64,000 nucleotides of DNA from Pigmentiphaga aceris (GCF_008119665.1 NZ_CP043046.1:1054001-1118000); one strand, 5' to 3'. Numbered from the stretch's first letter, positions 15,463 to 25,286 are shown. The notes: generated from the letters alone by a model not told the origin. Numbers and translations are program-made.

Positions 15463-16613
15463 CGTTGCACCAGCGCCAGGCGGCGGTTGTAGAGGTTCAT
15501 CAGCACGGATACGGTCAGGCTGATCGTCAGGAACACACCCATCAGAATCAGAATGCCTTCGATGGCCTGGCCGGTCTGATTGATGGTGGTGGCTACGACG
15601 AAGGACAGGTCTGGGTAACCCACGGCCAGTGCCAGGGTGGAGTTCTTGATGATCGACAGGTACTGGCTGGTCATCGGCGGCAAGATGATGCGCAGCGCTT
15701 GCGGAAACACGATCAGCCGCAAGGTGTGCCAACGACGGATGCCCAGCGACTGGCCGGCTTCCCATTGTCCACCCGGCACGGCGTCGATGCCGCCCCGAAT
15801 GATCTCGCCGGAAAACGCGGTGGAATAGAACACCAGGCCGACCAGCAAGGCGGTGAATTCCGGGGTGTAGGTCGATCCACCGACAAAGTTCAACCCGCGC
15901 AGCACGGGCAGGTCCAGGCTTGCACCCACACCGCCCAGCCATGCGGCTGTGCCGATCAGCACTGCTGCTGATACCAGCGCAGCGCGCACCAGCGGAAAGC
16001 GGGTGCCATGTCGCAGCCGCAGAATCGGCCGCATCATCACGGCCGCCAGCACCAGCAGCACAGACACCGCCACTGCTACCCAGAACCACAGCACATCACC
16101 GCTCAGGGCAAGCTTCGGGAAGTACAGCCCGCGCACCGACAGGAACACGCCGGGCAGTGGCGACAGCGCCTGGCGGGCAGGTGGCAGCGCCACGGTCAGC
16201 ATCGCGTACCAGAACAGCAACTGCACCACCAAGGGCGTGTTGCGGATGACTTCCAGGTAGACGGTGGCACTGCCCGACACCAGCGGATGCTTGCTGCGGC
16301 GTGCGATCGCCAGGCCCAGGCCCAGCACAGTCGAAAACAGGATCACCAGCGCCGACACAAACAAGGTGTTGGTGATGCCGACCACAAAGGCACGGCCAAA
16401 GCTGTTGCTGGTGTCATAAGACAGCAGGCTTTCCGAGATCGGGAAGCGCGCTGCCTGTTCCAGAAACCCGAAGCCGCTGGTGATGCCGCGCCTGGCCAGA
16501 TTGGCCTGTGCGTTCCAGGCCAGCCAGCCCAGGCCGCCCACCACTGCTGCAATCAACAGGGCTTGCAGGCACCAGCTTCGCAGCCTGCGATCGAACCAGA
16601 TCGTGCTGAACAT
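15459..16613 (-). CDS. Amino-acid ABC transporter permease (AapQ-like)
   Basis: 384 residues, of the AapQ/BztB type with about eight membrane segments. Visible motifs: VVGITNTLFVSALVILFSTV, IRNTPLVVQLLFWYAML and the EAA loop GQWEAGQSLGIRRWHTLRLI then VFPQALRIILPP. It pairs with the next permease to form the membrane channel. It starts 26 nt after the binding-protein gene and overlaps the AapM-like gene by 4 nt, so the operon is tightly coupled. Confidence 0.9.
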   Translation of the reverse strand: MFSTIWFDRRLRSWCLQALLIAAVVGGLGWLAWNAQANLARRGITSGFGFLEQAARFPISESLLSYDTSNSFGRAFVVGITNTLFVSALVILFSTVLGLGLAIARRSKHPLVSGSATVYLEVIRNTPLVVQLLFWYAMLTVALPPARQALSPLPGVFLSVRGLYFPKLALSGDVLWFWVAVAVSVLLVLAAVMMRPILRLRHGTRFPLVRAALVSAAVLIGTAAWLGGVGASLDLPVLRGLNFVGGSTYTPEFTALLVGLVFYSTAFSGEIIRGGIDAVPGGQWEAGQSLGIRRWHTLRLIVFPQALRIILPPMTSQYLSIIKNSTLALAVGYPDLSFVVATTINQTGQAIEGILILMGVFLTISLTVSVLMNLYNRRLALVQR

Positions 16614-16638
16614 AAGACTTCCCGGCTGCGCAAACGGC

Positions 16639-17676
16639 TTAGTTGAAAACGAAGGGGAACATCAGCCCGCCATTGCGATACAGGCGATTGCTGCCACGTT
16701 CCAGCTTCAGCGCGCTGCCCATGCCGACGTTGCGGTCGAACACCTCGGCGTAATTGCCCAGTTGCTTGACGATGTTGTAGGCCCACTTCTCATCCAGCCC
16801 CAGCGCCTTGCCGTTGCCCGGCTCCGTCCCCAGGAAGCGCGCAATGCGCGGGTCGTCGGACTTCAGCATGCTGTCGACATTGGCCTGCGTGATGCCCATG
16901 TCTTCGGCTGCGATCAGCACCTGGAAGGACCACTTCACGATGTCGAACCAGCGGTCGTCACCGTGGCGCACCGCAGGCGTCAGGGCCTCGCTGTTGCCGC
17001 TGGCCGGGAAGATAATGTAGTCGTCCGGGTTCTGCGCCTGGCTGGCGCGCACCGATGCCAAGGCCGATGCGTCGGTCATGATCGCGTCGCAACGGCCCGA
17101 GAAGAACGCCTGGCGCGAGGCAGGGTTGTTGTCGAACAGCACGGGCTTCAGGTTCAGCTTCAGCTTTCTCGACAGGTCGGCGACTGTCACTTCATTGGTC
17201 GATCCGGTCTGCACGCAGACGGATGCGCCGTTCATCTCGGCGGTGCTCTTGATGCCCAGGTCCTTGCGCACCAGGAAGGCGTCGTATTCGTAGTAGTTCG
17301 GCGTGGTGAAGTTCAGGCCGTTGGCATCGCGACGCAGGGTCCACGAAGTCGTGCGCGGCAGTACGTCGATCTGGCCGGTCTGCAGTGCGGTCAGGCGCTG
17401 CTGGCCGTTCAGCGGCACGAAGCGGGCCTTCTCCTTGTCACCGAAAATGGCCACAGCAATCGCGCGGCAGGTGTCCACGTCCAGGCCTTTCCAGTTGCCT
17501 TGTGCATCCGGCGAACTGAAGCCCACCGTGCCTTGGCTGGCCCCGCACAACACGTGGCCGCGAGCACGCACTTGTTCAAGCGTGTTGCTGGTAACGACGG
17601 GGTCGTTGGCATGCGCCGGTGCGGCCCAGGCCGCGCCGAGCAGAATCAGTGCGCAGAGTTTTTTCAGGTCGAACAT
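16639..17676 (-). CDS. Amino-acid ABC transporter solute-binding protein (AapJ-like)
   Basis: 345 residues, longer than GlnH (about 250) and matching AapJ/BztA general L-amino-acid binding proteins. Signal peptide MFDLKKLCALILLGAAWAA then PAHA, with cleavage near 24. Family patterns: VRARGHVLCGASQGTVGFSS (the Cys is conserved in AapJ), GNWKGLDVDTCRAIAVAIFGD, RTTSWTLRRDANGLNFT and NYAEVFDRNVG near the C-terminus. RBS GAGGAGACACAC lies upstream. The range of amino acids cannot be predicted; a MetC-like gene upstream in the same direction hints at sulfur amino acids. Confidence 0.92.
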   Translation of the reverse strand: MFDLKKLCALILLGAAWAAPAHANDPVVTSNTLEQVRARGHVLCGASQGTVGFSSPDAQGNWKGLDVDTCRAIAVAIFGDKEKARFVPLNGQQRLTALQTGQIDVLPRTTSWTLRRDANGLNFTTPNYYEYDAFLVRKDLGIKSTAEMNGASVCVQTGSTNEVTVADLSRKLKLNLKPVLFDNNPASRQAFFSGRCDAIMTDASALASVRASQAQNPDDYIIFPASGNSEALTPAVRHGDDRWFDIVKWSFQVLIAAEDMGITQANVDSMLKSDDPRIARFLGTEPGNGKALGLDEKWAYNIVKQLGNYAEVFDRNVGMGSALKLERGSNRLYRNGGLMFPFVFN

Positions 17677-17744
17677 GTGTGTCTCCTCGCTGCCCCGTTA
17701 TGTGGTGTTCAGCGGTGTGGTTGGTGTGAATTGAGTGTCTGAGA

Positions 17745-18923
17745 TCAGTCGATGCTGCGCGTGGCTTCCAGACGTGCAAACAGCGTCTGCACGTCTTCAC
17801 GTAAGTCTTCCGGGTCTTCCAGGCCGATGCTGATGCGCAGCAAAATCGTGGATGCGTTCCAGGTGCTTAGCTGACGGTCGCCCGAGATTTCCATCGGCGC
17901 GATCAGGCTGTGCGTACCGCCCCAGGACGCGCCAATCGAGAACATCTTCATGGCCGTCAATGCATCCGACAGACCGGCCTCGAAACCGCTGCGCAACTGC
18001 ACCGTGAACACGCCGCTGGCCCCCAGGAAGTCACGCTTCCACAGCGCATGGCCGGGGCACGAAGGCAGGGCAGGGTGCAACACGCGCTCGGCGGCTGCAT
18101 GGCCCACCAGCGACTGCGCCATCTCCAGTGCCACGCGGCCTTGATGCTGCAGCCGCACGCCAAGGGTTTCCATGCCACGCAAGACCAGGAAACAATCGTC
18201 CGGCGACACACCCATGCCCAGCATGCGCATGGTGTCCTTCAGGCGACGATGCATCTCGACGGTGCTGACCGCGATGGACCCCATGAACACATCGGAGTGA
18301 CCACCGATGTACTTGGTGATGGCCTCGATCGAAAAGTCGACGCCGTGGGTCAGCGGTTTGAACAACAGCGGCGTGGCCCAGGTGTTGTCGCAACCCACCA
18401 GCGCACCGCGTGCATGGGCCACTGCCACGATGGCGGGGATGTCCTGGATTTCCATGGTGGTGGAACCGGGTGATTCCACCCACACCAGCTTCACGCTGTC
18501 ATCGATCAGGGATGCGATATCAGCACCCTGCGCCGGGTCGTACAGGCGATAGCCGATGCCGCGCGATTCCAGGTAATTGACGGCGAAACCACGCACGGGC
18601 GGGTAGGCATTGTCGGGAATCAGTACAGTGTCGCCGGGGCGCAGCACCGTCAGCAAGACCACGGCAATGGCCGCCTGCCCCGAGGGCACCAAGGCCGTGC
18701 GCACGCCTGCTTCCAATGCCGTCAACCGGGCTTCCAGCGCGCGCGTGGTGGGCGTGCCGTGCAGGCCGTAGGTGAACCCGTCAGGCCCGCGTTTTTTTCG
18801 TTCCGCGTAGGCCTGCGCGCTGGGAAAGACGATGGTCGATGCGCGGTGCGTGGCCGTCGACAGGCTGACAAATCCCTCGCTCGATACGGCGGGGTTGTTC
18901 ACGCATTTGGATAAGTCTCGCAT
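17745..18923 (-). CDS. PLP-dependent cystathionine beta-lyase/gamma-synthase family enzyme (MetC-like)
   Basis: 392 residues from the ATG giving MRDLSKCVNNPAV, chosen because GGAG sits 6 nt upstream; the frame also offers a start at 18977. It belongs to the Cys/Met-metabolism PLP enzyme family. The Schiff-base lysine is Lys204 in SIEAITKYIGGHSDV; PSGQAAIAVVLL and VWVESPGSTTMEIQDIPAI mark the cofactor pocket and IGLEDPEDL the C-terminus. The family makes or cleaves cystathionine or related thioethers. Being 68 nt upstream of the binding-protein gene, it likely forms one transcription unit with the transporter, so imported substrate may be cleaved to thiol plus keto acid. The exact substrate is inference. 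Confidence 0.87.
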   Translation of the reverse strand: MRDLSKCVNNPAVSSEGFVSLSTATHRASTIVFPSAQAYAERKKRGPDGFTYGLHGTPTTRALEARLTALEAGVRTALVPSGQAAIAVVLLTVLRPGDTVLIPDNAYPPVRGFAVNYLESRGIGYRLYDPAQGADIASLIDDSVKLVWVESPGSTTMEIQDIPAIVAVAHARGALVGCDNTWATPLLFKPLTHGVDFSIEAITKYIGGHSDVFMGSIAVSTVEMHRRLKDTMRMLGMGVSPDDCFLVLRGMETLGVRLQHQGRVALEMAQSLVGHAAAERVLHPALPSCPGHALWKRDFLGASGVFTVQLRSGFEAGLSDALTAMKMFSIGASWGGTHSLIAPMEISGDRQLSTWNASTILLRISIGLEDPEDLREDVQTLFARLEATRSID

Positions 18924-19156
18924 GGGTGCTCCGGAGATGATGGCCGAAGCATACGAAGACCAGGACTTGCAAAACAATGACGAAAACGTTCGAGTCTATG
19001 CATAATCCTGATAGGTTTGCGGTGCGCTGAAAGGGCGATGCAGTGGCTTGGTGAGCGCTGCCCACCAACGCTGCTCGCCTGGGAAACTCAACAACGCCCC
19101 TGATAACGTCATCATGAAAGTCGGGCGATGAACTCTGGAAGAAGGGCCTATACCCC
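18924..19156. promoter_or_regulatory. Divergent control region, MetC-like/transporter operon versus LysR
   Basis: 233 bp without a gene. It contains an AT-rich part around 18990-19010 and a possible LysR-type box (T-N11-A patterns around the sequence TGCATAATCCTGATA). No convincing sigma-70 promoter or perfect operator was found by eye. The LysR gene to the right is the probable regulator. Confidence 0.4.
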
Positions 19157-20098
19157 ATGAACTTCAAACAGCTCGATGCATTCCGTTCTGTGATGACCAG
19201 CGGCTCTGCTTCGCAGGCGGCAGATCTGTTGCAGGTGTCGCAACCCGCCATCAGCCGCAGCATTCAAGATTTGGAAACCGACCTGGGCTTTGCGCTGTTC
19301 GACCGGGTGCGCGGGCGGCTGGTCCCAACGGCGGAGGCGAAGCTGTTCTTCCGGGATGTCAGTGCATCCTTCATCGGCCTGGATCGCCTGCGGGCAAGTG
19401 CCGCGCGCATCCGTGATTTCGGGTCGGGCGAAATCCGCATCGCGTGTCTTTCTGCGCTGGGTCTGTCGCTGGTGCCGCATGCGCTGAAGCTGTTTCTGGA
19501 CAGCCATCCGTCGATTGCGGTCACCTTGCAGATCATGACCTCGCAAGCGGTACGCAACGTGGTTGCTGAAGGCAAGTTCGACCTGGGCTTGGTGGCTGAC
19601 GAGGTGGACCTGTCCGGCATCGATCACCAGACCTTCACCACCCCGCGTGCGGTGTGCGCGATTCCCGCAGGCCACCCGCTGGCGGCCCGCAGTGTCATCC
19701 GCGCAGAAGACCTGCACGGCCAGCGCTTCATTGCGCTGGCCCCGGAAGACACAGTGCGCCATCGGTTGGAAGAACTGTTCGTGGCAGCGGGCGTGCGCCC
19801 CACGACGGTAGTGGAGACGCCCAATTCGGCCACGGTATGCACGCTGGCGATGGAAGGTATCGGCGTGGGCATTGCCAACCCGTATGTCACCGAAGGCTTC
19901 ACCGAGCGCGGCGTGGTCTTCCGCCCCTTCGCCCCCGCCATCCACTTCAAAAGCCTGCTGATCTTCCGCCCCGACATGCAGAAGTCCCGCATCGTGCGTG
20001 ACTTGGTGGGGGCCTTGATGACGGCAAGAAACGTGAAGGCGGATTTGCATCCGCCGGTTGAGAAGGCGGCGCGGGTGAAGCGATCACGCGGTGCGTGA
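19157..20098 (+). CDS. LysR-family transcriptional regulator (OccR/NocR-like)
   Basis: 313 residues. The winged helix at 1-60 reads MNFKQLDAFRSVMTSGSASQ, AADLLQVSQPAISRSIQDLE, then FDRVRGRLVPTAEA; the effector domain fills the rest (GEIRIACLSALGLSLVPHAL, LVADEVDLSGIDHQTF, MEGIGVGIANPYV). This N-terminal pattern resembles the OccR/NocR group, which controls amino-acid or opine uptake and catabolism. It is divergent from the MetC-like/ABC operon and most likely regulates it in response to the imported amino acid or its breakdown product. Confidence 0.88.
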   Translation: MNFKQLDAFRSVMTSGSASQAADLLQVSQPAISRSIQDLETDLGFALFDRVRGRLVPTAEAKLFFRDVSASFIGLDRLRASAARIRDFGSGEIRIACLSALGLSLVPHALKLFLDSHPSIAVTLQIMTSQAVRNVVAEGKFDLGLVADEVDLSGIDHQTFTTPRAVCAIPAGHPLAARSVIRAEDLHGQRFIALAPEDTVRHRLEELFVAAGVRPTTVVETPNSATVCTLAMEGIGVGIANPYVTEGFTERGVVFRPFAPAIHFKSLLIFRPDMQKSRIVRDLVGALMTARNVKADLHPPVEKAARVKRSRGA

Positions 20099-20201
20099 AG
20101 TGCTGGCATAGTCTGACGTCTTGTCAGCGCCCCCATTGGCACACCTGTCTTCGGCCCGCTTCTTGCGAACTGCAATTTCGTCCTAGCTTATCGATCCCGT
20201 C

Positions 20202-22835
20202 ATGCCCACTTCATCTCATCCGCCCATCCCCGCTGCGCTGTCCCCTGACCCTGGCTTTGTCCGCGTGCGTGGTGCGCGGGAACACAACCTGAAGAATGTG
20301 GATGTCGACGTACCGCGCAATGCGCTGGTGGTGTTCACGGGGGTGTCGGGCTCGGGCAAATCGTCGTTGGCGTTTGGCACCTTGTACGCGGAGGCGCAGC
20401 GGCGGTATTTCGATTCGGTCGCACCGTATGCGCGGCGCTTGATCGATCAGGTGGGTGTGCCGGATGTGGACAGCATCGATGGCTTGCCGCCTGCGGTGGC
20501 TTTGCAGCAGCAGCGTGGGTCACCGACTGCGCGGTCATCTGTCGGTAGCGTGACTACCTTGTCGAATTCGCTGCGCATGTTGTATTCGCGGGCGGGTACG
20601 TATCCGCCCGGGCAGGGCAGGTTGGATTCGGATGCGTTTTCGCCCAATACCCCCACCGGTGCCTGCCCGGAATGTCACGGCCTGGGCCGCGTCTATCAGG
20701 TGACCGAACAATCAATGGTGCCGGACGACAGCCTGAGCATTCGCGAACGTGCCGTGGCGGCATGGCCGCCCGCTTGGCATGGGCAGAACCTGCGCGACAT
20801 TTTGGTGACGCTGGGCTACGACGTCGACAAGCCCTGGAAGGATTTGCCCAAGAAGGACCGCGACTGGATTCTGTTCACTGAAGAACAGCCTACGGTGCCG
20901 GTGTACGCGGGCTTCGAGCCGGATGAGGTCAAGCGTGCGCTCAAGCGCAAGGACACGCCCAGCTACATGGGTACCTTCACCAGCGCCCGCCGCTTTGTGT
21001 TGCACACCTTTGCCAGCACGCAAAGCGAGATGATCAAGCGCCGTGTCTCGCAGTACCTGGTGGGTGATCTGTGCCCGCTGTGCGAGGGCAAGCGGCTGCG
21101 GCGCGAGGCCTTGTCGGTGACGTTTGCTGGCATGGATATTGGCGCACTCGCTGCTTTGCCGTTGTCGCGCGTGGCCGATGTGTTGCGCGAAGGAGCAGCG
21201 CATCGCAACGCGCCGGTTCGCAAGGGCAAGAAGTCCGCTGCATCGGAGAACAATGACCACACCGGTGACCACGCCACGGTCGCGGGTGAGGAGGTCGCGC
21301 AGCGCATCACCCAGGACTTGATCGCGCGCATTGGTGTCCTGACCGGCCTGGGCCTGGGGTATTTGTCACTGGACCGGGGCACGCCCACGCTGTCGCCAGG
21401 AGAGCTGCAACGCCTACGCCTGGCGACTCAGCTTCACGCCAATCTATTCGGTGTGGTCTACGTGATGGATGAACCCTCTGCCGGCTTGCATCCCGCTGAT
21501 AGCGAGGCATTGATCGATGCGCTGGACCGACTCAAGGCCGCGGGCAATTCCTTGTTTGTGGTGGAACACGATCTGGACCTGATCCGCCGTGCAGACTGGA
21601 TCGTGGACGTTGGTCCTGCAGCGGGCGAATTGGGTGGGCAAGTGTTGTACAGCGGTCCGCCAGAGGGCTTGGCCAAGATCAAGGATTCGCAGACCCGGCC
21701 GCATCTGTTCGAGGTGGAAACGCCCGCGTACACGCCGCGCACGCCCGCTGCGTGGTTGCAGCTGACCAAGGTCGATCGCAACAATCTGCGCAGCATCGAT
21801 GTGGCGTTTCCGATCGGTGCGTTCACCACGGTGACGGGTGTGTCGGGGTCTGGGAAATCCAGCTTGGTCAGTCAGGTGCTGGTGGAACTGGTGGCCACGG
21901 AATTGGGCAGCGAGGTAGAGGCAGAAGACGAGGAAGTCGACTTGCTCGACCGCGTTGCACCCCCGGGCAAAGGCGGGCATATCAAGGGCGGATTGCAAGG
22001 CATCACGCGCATGGTGCGAGTGGACCAGAAGCCCATCGGCCGCACGCCGCGTTCCAACCTAGCGACCTACACCGGCTTGTTCGATCACGTGCGCAAACTG
22101 TTTGCGGCGACGCCTGCTGCACGGGCCAAGCGTTATGACGCTGGTCGCTTTTCCTTCAACGTCGCCAAAGGCCGTTGCGCCACCTGCGAGGGCGAAGGGT
22201 TTGTCAGCGTGGAACTGTTGTTCCTGCCCAGCGTGTACGCACCATGCCCGGCTTGCCACGGTGCGCGCTACAACGCCGATACCTTGAAGATCACCTATCG
22301 CGACAAGAGCATTGCCGATGTATTGGGCATGACTGTGGCAGCTGCCTGCGACTTCTTCGCCGAGGAACCTGCGGTGCTGCGCCCCTTGAATGTGCTGCGC
22401 GATGTGGGTCTGGGTTATCTGCGTCTGGGTCAGCCCGCAACGGAACTATCGGGCGGCGAAGCACAGCGCATCAAGCTGGCGACTGAGCTGCAACGCATTC
22501 AGCGGGGCACCAGTCTGTACGTGCTGGACGAGCCGACGACTGGCCTTCACCCCAGCGATGTAACTCGCCTGATGGCGCAGTTGAGCAAGCTGGTCGATGC
22601 CGGCAATACCGTGGTGGTGGTCGAGCATGAAATGCATGTGGTGGCCGCCAGCGACTGGGTGATCGACATCGGGCCGGGGGCAGGGGACGAGGGCGGCAAG
22701 GTGGTGGCCAGCGGCACGCCGGATCAGATTGCTGCGGCCAAGGACAGCAAGACTGCACCGTATCTGGCACAGGTGCTGCGGGGATCAAGTTCAGACCAGA
22801 CATCATCCAAAACATCGCATTCCAGGAAGGCCTGA
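20202..22835 (+). CDS. UvrA-like ABC ATPase lacking the UvrB-binding domain
   Basis: 877 residues against about 940 for UvrA. Two ABC modules: Walker [10 protein letters not shown] at 47-55 and again in the second half ([14 protein letters not shown]), with signatures degenerate [12 protein letters not shown] near 398 and intact [12 protein letters not shown] near 750. Zinc-type Cys pairs are present: CPECHG (from C155), CPLCEG (from C291), CATCEG and CPACHG. Between LRMLYSRAG and CPECHG only about 25 residues remain, where UvrA has the ~120-residue UvrB-interaction domain. This matches UvrA2-type paralogues, some of which confer tolerance to DNA-binding drugs instead of acting in canonical excision repair. 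A Lys/Asp-rich insert lies near residues 340-365. Single gene. Confidence 0.88.
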   Translation: MPTSSHPPIPAALSPDPGFVRVRGAREHNLKNVDVDVPRNALVVFTGVSGSGKSSLAFGTLYAEAQRRYFDSVAPYARRLIDQVGVPDVDSIDGLPPAVALQQQRGSPTARSSVGSVTTLSNSLRMLYSRAGTYPPGQGRLDSDAFSPNTPTGACPECHGLGRVYQVTEQSMVPDDSLSIRERAVAAWPPAWHGQNLRDILVTLGYDVDKPWKDLPKKDRDWILFTEEQPTVPVYAGFEPDEVKRALKRKDTPSYMGTFTSARRFVLHTFASTQSEMIKRRVSQYLVGDLCPLCEGKRLRREALSVTFAGMDIGALAALPLSRVADVLREGAAHRNAPVRKGKKSAASENNDHTGDHATVAGEEVAQRITQDLIARIGVLTGLGLGYLSLDRGTPTLSPGELQRLRLATQLHANLFGVVYVMDEPSAGLHPADSEALIDALDRLKAAGNSLFVVEHDLDLIRRADWIVDVGPAAGELGGQVLYSGPPEGLAKIKDSQTRPHLFEVETPAYTPRTPAAWLQLTKVDRNNLRSIDVAFPIGAFTTVTGVSGSGKSSLVSQVLVELVATELGSEVEAEDEEVDLLDRVAPPGKGGHIKGGLQGITRMVRVDQKPIGRTPRSNLATYTGLFDHVRKLFAATPAARAKRYDAGRFSFNVAKGRCATCEGEGFVSVELLFLPSVYAPCPACHGARYNADTLKITYRDKSIADVLGMTVAAACDFFAEEPAVLRPLNVLRDVGLGYLRLGQPATELSGGEAQRIKLATELQRIQRGTSLYVLDEPTTGLHPSDVTRLMAQLSKLVDAGNTVVVVEHEMHVVAASDWVIDIGPGAGDEGGKVVASGTPDQIAAAKDSKTAPYLAQVLRGSSSDQTSSKTSHSRKA

Positions 22836-23016
22836 GCACCACGCCGATCCCCACCAAATCTCCCCGCCAATTCGCACTGCCGTGGTGCACACGCCTGGTC
22901 CGTGATGTGGCGCGGTGGATTCCCTACTGGCTCGATGATCGCGGCCTTTTCATACTCTGGGCCAGCATCAGCTGGCCCAATTCATTTCAGGGCCGCGTAC
23001 ACATCACCAGGGAGAC

Positions 23017-24564
23017 ATGATGGGCGTCATTGCCTTTTTCGATCGCGGGGCGAGCCTCTACCCGGATCGCGAATGCTTCATCGACGCGACCGGCGCGCGC
23101 ACTTACCGCGAGGTTCGCACTCGCGTGCAGCGCATTGCCAACGCCTTGTACGCAAATGGCTTCCAGGCCGGGCAGAAAATCGGCTTGCTCAGCCCGAACA
23201 GCAGCTCGGGTTTCGAGTCCATGCTGGCTGCCTATCGTGCGGGTGGGGTCTTCGTGCCGTTGGGCGCACAGGCCCACATCGACGAGAACATTTTCAGCAT
23301 GCACCGTGCGGAAGTGTCGGTGCTGTTTTTCCACAGTTCCAAAGCGGCTTATCTGGACGCGCTGCAAGCCGGTTGCCCGAGCCTGACGCTGCCCGTGTGC
23401 ATCGACGCCAAGCTTCCCGGTGTTGCGTCGCTGGAAGAGTGGATCGCCACCGATTACCCCGCTGCGCCGCAGGTCGTCGAGACACCTGATCGCGTCGTGA
23501 GCATCTACCAGACGGGTGGCACCACCGGTCGGCCCAAAGGCTGCGTATTCACCACGCTGACCTGGGACACGCTGGCCGCCAATTTCCACGCGCACATCCC
23601 GGTCGAAACGCCGCCGGTTTTCCTGGCCGTGCCGCCGATCACGCACGGTGCCGGCTGCACGGCCATTCCGATGCTGTCCAAAGGCGGCACGACCATTCTG
23701 CAGCCCGGCTTCGAGGCCGAGGCCGTGCTGAAGGCCATCGAGACGCACCGCGTCACACACCTGTGGCTGCCGCCGACCGCGATCTACATGCTGTTGACGC
23801 ATCCGTCGCTGCACAAGTATGACTACTCGTCGCTGAAGTACTTCATGTATTCCGCCGCGCCGATGTCGGTGGATAAGCTCAAAGAGTGCATCGCGGTCTT
23901 TGGCAACGTCATGGTGCAGGTCTACGGTCAGGCCGAGGCCCCCATGTTTGCGACCTGCCTGAACAGCGCCGAACATGCGATTGCTGAAGACGGCACTCAC
24001 CGCCTGGCAAGCTGCGGCAGGCCCATGGTCTTCACCCCATTGGAGATCATGGATGAGGACGGCAAGCTGCTTGGCCCGAACGAGCGTGGCGAGGTGGTGC
24101 TGGGCGGAAACCTGGTGATGGCTGGGTATTACCAAGACCCGGACGCTACCAAAGAAGCCATGGCGCACGGCTGGCTGCACACCGGCGACATTGGCTACAA
24201 GGACGAGCAGGGCTACGTGTTCCTGATCGACCGCAAGAAGCGCCTGATCATCACCGGTGGCTTCAACGTCTACCCCGGCGAAGTCGAGCGTGTGTTGCTG
24301 GGCCATCCGGCCGTGCAGGATTGCGCGGTGGTCGGCGTGCCTGACGAGAAATGGGGCGAGGCAGTGAGGGCCGTGCTGGAACTCAAACCCGGCGCATCGG
24401 CCGATGCGGAAGAAGTCATCCGCTTCTGCAAGGACCAGCTGGGGCCGGTGAAGTCACCCAAGACCGTGGAGTTCCGCGACAGCCTGCCGCGCACCTCGGT
24501 CGGCAAGGTGGACGCCAAGGCGATTCGTGCGCCGTATTGGGAAAGTACGGGCCGCATGATTTAA
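23017..24564 (+). CDS. AMP-dependent acyl-CoA synthetase (fatty-acid/aryl-acid CoA ligase)
   Basis: 515 residues, ANL superfamily. Motifs in order: P-loop YQTGGTTGRPKGCVF, ITHGAGCTAIPML, VYGQAEAPM, then GWLHTGDIGYKDEQGYVFLI followed by DRKKRLIITGGFNVYPGEVE, and the catalytic lysine near the C-terminus in LPRTSVGKVDAK. It would form an acyl-adenylate and then the CoA thioester. The substrate cannot be read reliably; resemblance is to medium/long-chain or cyclohexanecarboxylate-type ligases. RBS GGGAGAC directly upstream of ATG. No beta-oxidation partner is adjacent. Its stop codon starts a five-unit tandem repeat. Confidence 0.88.
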   Translation: MMGVIAFFDRGASLYPDRECFIDATGARTYREVRTRVQRIANALYANGFQAGQKIGLLSPNSSSGFESMLAAYRAGGVFVPLGAQAHIDENIFSMHRAEVSVLFFHSSKAAYLDALQAGCPSLTLPVCIDAKLPGVASLEEWIATDYPAAPQVVETPDRVVSIYQTGGTTGRPKGCVFTTLTWDTLAANFHAHIPVETPPVFLAVPPITHGAGCTAIPMLSKGGTTILQPGFEAEAVLKAIETHRVTHLWLPPTAIYMLLTHPSLHKYDYSSLKYFMYSAAPMSVDKLKECIAVFGNVMVQVYGQAEAPMFATCLNSAEHAIAEDGTHRLASCGRPMVFTPLEIMDEDGKLLGPNERGEVVLGGNLVMAGYYQDPDATKEAMAHGWLHTGDIGYKDEQGYVFLIDRKKRLIITGGFNVYPGEVERVLLGHPAVQDCAVVGVPDEKWGEAVRAVLELKPGASADAEEVIRFCKDQLGPVKSPKTVEFRDSLPRTSVGKVDAKAIRAPYWESTGRMI

Positions 24565-24637
24565 GCGGGTCTGATCTAGGCGGGTCTGTCTTAAGCAGGT
24601 CTGTCTTAAGCAGGTCTGTTTTAAGCAGGCCTGTTGA
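24563..24637 (+). repeat. Five 15-bp tandem repeats beginning at a stop codon
   Basis: Units AAGCGGGTCTGATCT, AGGCGGGTCTGTCTT, AAGCAGGTCTGTCTT, AAGCAGGTCTGTTTT and AAGCAGGCCTGTTGA. The period is a multiple of three, so stop codons recur in the frame of the synthetase gene: TAA 24562, TAG 24577, TAA 24592, TAA 24607 and TAA 24622. The most elaborate member of the stop-associated repeat set. Confidence 0.95.
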
Positions 24638-24639
24638 TA

Positions 24640-24694
24640 CGTCCGGTGCGCAAGGTACCGGACGTTCACTGCACTTGCCGCCACGGCATGCACC
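24640..24694. terminator. Two short stem-loops after the acyl-CoA synthetase
   Basis: CGTCCGGT (24640-24647) pairs with ACCGGACG (24657-24664), and CCACGG/CCGTGG forms a second small hairpin within 24677-24694. They lie between convergent genes. Neither has a U-tract, so terminator function is only plausible. Confidence 0.4.
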
Positions 24695-24746
24695 GTGGAC
24701 TCACGCCGCCCGGGCGTGGCGGGGCATCAATAACGCATCCGTTATA

Positions 24747-25286
24747 TCAGCGACCCGGTTTCTTGAAATCGGCGTCTATCCACGAGGTGGCGCTGTTCAC
24801 GTTCAGCTTGAACCCCGGCGACACACTGACCTGGGCCAGCTGTTCGTCGTAGGCGTCAAAGGCCGTCAGCAGCGCATAGGGTTCATATTCGTCGGGCACG
24901 ATATCCAGCGTGACCCGAACGCGCCCGGCGTCGGTATTGATCACCACGTTCTTGTGCATGATCGCGTGCAGTTGCTGCTCGTGGCGGCGCAGCACTTCGG
25001 CGGCCGTCTTCACCAGCGTATTGAACGCAGCGGTGTCCAGCGGCTTGGGGTTCTTCTTGTCGCGGCCCATGGTCCACGGACCAACCAGCGCCGGTTCGGC
25101 TTCGCCGTCCTTGGTCATGGACACCGCCCAGCCATCATCGTCTTCATTCTTGATGACCTGCGCCGTCCAGCCCACATCGCGCCAGGTGCGCGGCGAGTGA
25201 ATCACATCGGGTGTGGACGTGTCTTCGTCCTGGTCTGATGATGGGTCGATGGAAGAAAGGGCTGGGTCGGGATGCGAAGAAGTCAC
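24747..25286 (-). CDS. Conserved-looking cytosolic protein of unknown function
   Basis: 179 residues, no signal peptide or membrane segment. The first ~30 residues are acidic and Ser/Asp-rich, probably disordered. Then comes a compact domain starting TWRDVGWTAQVIKNEDDDGW with WAVSMTKDGEAEPALVGPW, GRDKKNPKPLDTAAFNTLVK, a helix TAAEVLRRHEQQLHAIMHKN, and strands VRVTLDIVPDEYEPYALLTA. Codon use matches the neighbours. I do not recognise the family. The gene stands alone between a convergent synthetase gene and a divergent membrane-protein pair. Confidence 0.65.
   Translation of the reverse strand: MTSSHPDPALSSIDPSSDQDEDTSTPDVIHSPRTWRDVGWTAQVIKNEDDDGWAVSMTKDGEAEPALVGPWTMGRDKKNPKPLDTAAFNTLVKTAAEVLRRHEQQLHAIMHKNVVINTDAGRVRVTLDIVPDEYEPYALLTAFDAYDEQLAQVSVSPGFKLNVNSATSWIDADFKKPGR

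Noticed and set aside
15463..16089. N-terminal extension of the AapM-like permease frame
   Set aside because: The frame is open, but this part overlaps the AapQ-like permease and gives a low-complexity sequence; the ATGA overlap start at 15462 fits the family.
22836..22888. Inverted repeat GCACCACG/CGTGGTGC after the UvrA-like gene
   Set aside because: The loop is about 37 nt and no U-tract follows, so a terminator is not convincing.
24657..24720. Plus-strand open frame continuing the synthetase repeat region as a coding sequence
   Set aside because: The frame that avoids the stops encodes only a repetitive Ser/Val/Leu peptide followed by sequence antisense to the next gene; no RBS or domain.
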